In this document: positions 5,693 through 6,479 of the stretch, in pieces | Position numbering within the stretch: the first letter of the stretch is position 1 | Layout of the letters: each line of letters opens with the position of its first letter | Assembly (NCBI GenBank): GCA_024277555.1 | Contig: JAJRUY010000338.1 | Coordinates: forward strand, 1 to 6,479 | Direction: 5' to 3' | DNA from: Gammaproteobacteria bacterium | GTDB taxonomy: Bacteria > Pseudomonadota > Gammaproteobacteria > Chromatiales > Chromatiaceae | DNA: 6,479 nucleotides | The notes under the pieces: model-generated | Told to the model about the DNA's origin: nothing | Seen by the model: only the letters and a program-made list of their open reading frames with translations | Database searches by the model: none | Program-made: the position numbers and the translations under genes

Positions 5693-6316
5693 TCAGGGAT
5701 ACCGGACAACCTGGCCTTTGGTGCCAGCAATCCTGTTGATACGCGGCAGCAGTTTTTGCGCCCGCTTCTTGTCAAGTTCCGGACCTACCTGAACCCGAAA
5801 ATACTTCTTTCCACCAACAGTAACAGCTGTAGGATTCATGGTATCCAGCCCCGCCTTGCGCAGCTTCTTTACCAGCTTTTCAGCACTGGCGCGGGAAGAA
5901 AAACTGGCCACCTGCACCACCCAGGCGGAAGGAGAAGATGAGGGTTTGGGGACAACAGGTTTTTTTTCGGCTTTTGTCTCGGGTTTCTTTTCGGCAACGG
6001 GGGGGGGCTTGGATACTGGTTTGACTTCGGGCTTTAACGCAATCACCGGAGCGACAGGTGCCGGAGAATTGATGGCGGCTGGTGGTTCCGGCATCTGATT
6101 GGCAGGTGGGGCTTCGGCAGCTGGAAGCACCTCCTCCGGAGGAATATCCCGCAACAGTGAAGGATCAAAGTTTCGAACCGGCTCGGCGGGTATGGAAGCC
6201 ATTTCCCCCGGGTGCCTGACAACCGGCTTGTGGCTAAGCAACATGGGCAAAAAAATGATTGCCAGGGCAATCAGCACCGAGGCGCCAATAAGGCGGCGCT
6301 TTAACTGTTCATCCAC
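5693..6316 (-). CDS. dedD: DedD-like SPOR-domain cell-envelope protein
   Basis: DedD is a bitopic inner-membrane protein that binds septal peptidoglycan through its SPOR domain and helps cell constriction. The 207 residues follow that plan. There is a short cytosolic start MDEQLKRRLIGA, one membrane segment (about 9-27, ending FLPMLL, a conserved N-terminal pattern of the family), a Pro/Ala/Lys-rich periplasmic linker (about 30-130), and a C-terminal SPOR domain (130-206) beginning WVVQVASFSSRASAEKLVKKL and containing KKYFRVQVGPE. The start is GTG at 6316, because the nearby ATG is out of frame and the N-terminal pattern begins exactly here. The SD is weak (GGA about 8 nt upstream, inside a 12-bp palindrome). 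The linker contains a C9 and an A8 tract on the coding strand. Annotation simply as 'SPOR domain-containing protein' is equally defensible. Confidence 0.88.
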   Translation of the reverse strand: MDEQLKRRLIGASVLIALAIIFLPMLLSHKPVVRHPGEMASIPAEPVRNFDPSLLRDIPPEEVLPAAEAPPANQMPEPPAAINSPAPVAPVIALKPEVKPVSKPPPVAEKKPETKAEKKPVVPKPSSSPSAWVVQVASFSSRASAEKLVKKLRKAGLDTMNPTAVTVGGKKYFRVQVGPELDKKRAQKLLPRINRIAGTKGQVVRYP

Positions 6317-6318
6317 AG

Positions 6319-6330
6319 TCTGGATCCAGA
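6319..6330. promoter_or_regulatory. 12-bp perfect palindrome at the dedD start
   Basis: TCTGGATCCAGA is its own reverse complement and lies 2 nt upstream of the GTG start of dedD, about 20 nt downstream of the -10 box. It contains the only candidate SD (GGA). On the minus strand the neighbouring bases make a tandem TGGATC TGGATC. It could be an operator half-site pair or a small hairpin limiting initiation, but no known regulator site is recognised. Confidence 0.3.
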
Positions 6331-6350
6331 TCCAAGAACGTAAAGGTCAC

Positions 6351-6379
6351 ATTATAACCTGTGCAGATTTCCGTGCGAG
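6351..6379 (-). promoter_or_regulatory. Sigma70-type promoter for the dedD-cvpA-purF-metZ operon
   Basis: On the minus strand a perfect TATAAT (6356-6351) lies in the folC-dedD gap, with a weak -35 candidate CTCGCA (6379-6374, three of six consensus bases) at a 17-nt spacing. The expected start is around 6344-6347, giving a leader of about 30 nt before dedD. The perfect -10 and its location support the call. The poor -35 leaves room for an activator or for read-through from folC as the main source of transcript. Confidence 0.5.
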
Positions 6380-6414
6380 TATGTTTTTTCTGCCTTGAAC
6401 ACCAAAACCATGCG

Positions 6415-6479
6415 TTACCAGCCTTGGTTGATCACAGGACTTTTCAGCGCTGCGGCGACAGTATGAAAAGAGCCAAAAA
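6415..6479 (-). CDS. folC: Dihydrofolate/folylpolyglutamate synthase, last 20 codons (5' part outside the window)
   Basis: Read on the minus strand from 6477, the frame gives FGSFHTVAAALKSPVINQGW and a TAA at 6417-6415. GSFHTVA is the highly conserved C-terminal signature of FolC, which adds glutamate to dihydropteroate and folates. folC directly before dedD, cvpA and purF is the known order in Pseudomonas. With only 20 residues present, the identification rests on that motif plus context. The gene ends 98 nt before dedD. The gap holds the promoter candidate, so folC may be either an upstream operon member or a separate unit. Confidence 0.75.
   Translation of the reverse strand, partial: FGSFHTVAAALKSPVINQGW

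Noticed and set aside
1..6479. CRISPR array, tRNA, rRNA, or phage/defence genes
   Set aside because: There are no regularly spaced repeats, no RNA-gene signatures and no defence or phage domains in any frame. The coding content is housekeeping.

Overview
The window looks like a chromosomal piece of a gammaproteobacterium of moderate GC content. The minus strand carries the gene order folC - dedD - cvpA - purF - metZ, which I know from Pseudomonas and related Gammaproteobacteria. The PurF and MetZ translations also resemble the E. coli and Pseudomonas proteins closely. The genus cannot be named from this sequence alone.

Layout, in + strand coordinates. Positions 2-337 hold the 3' part of a GNAT-type N-acetyltransferase gene on the plus strand. 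Positions 338-724 hold no gene. This is the gap between two converging transcription units and it is full of inverted repeats: an outer pair (335-356 / 676-697), a long hairpin (348-484), and a small MITE-like element (534-652) that contains two inverted copies of a REP-like palindrome. From 725 to the right edge every gene is on the minus strand. In transcription order they are the last codons of folC (6415-6479, cut by the edge), dedD (SPOR domain), cvpA, a possible 13-codon leader ORF, purF, metZ, a class I SAM-dependent methyltransferase, and an AI-2E/PerM-family membrane protein.

The six complete minus-strand genes are packed like one operon. Gaps are 2 nt (dedD/cvpA), 76 nt (cvpA/purF, containing the small ORF), 1 nt (purF/metZ, with the SD-supported metZ start), a 3-nt overlap (metZ/methyltransferase) and 3 nt (methyltransferase/transporter). 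A promoter with a perfect TATAAT -10 box lies between folC and dedD and could drive the group. PurF makes the first committed purine intermediate and MetZ forms homocysteine from O-succinylhomoserine and sulfide. CvpA and DedD are inner-membrane/envelope proteins that are often neighbours of purF in this lineage. The methyltransferase and the AI-2E-family protein at the 3' end have no substrate that can be deduced here.

The coding content is ordinary housekeeping, and I do not see an undescribed multi-gene system. The part most worth a second look is the nested inverted-repeat region at 335-697. Smaller points are the possible leader ORF before purF, homopolymer tracts in dedD, a 12-bp palindrome at the dedD start, and a stem-loop at the methyltransferase start.
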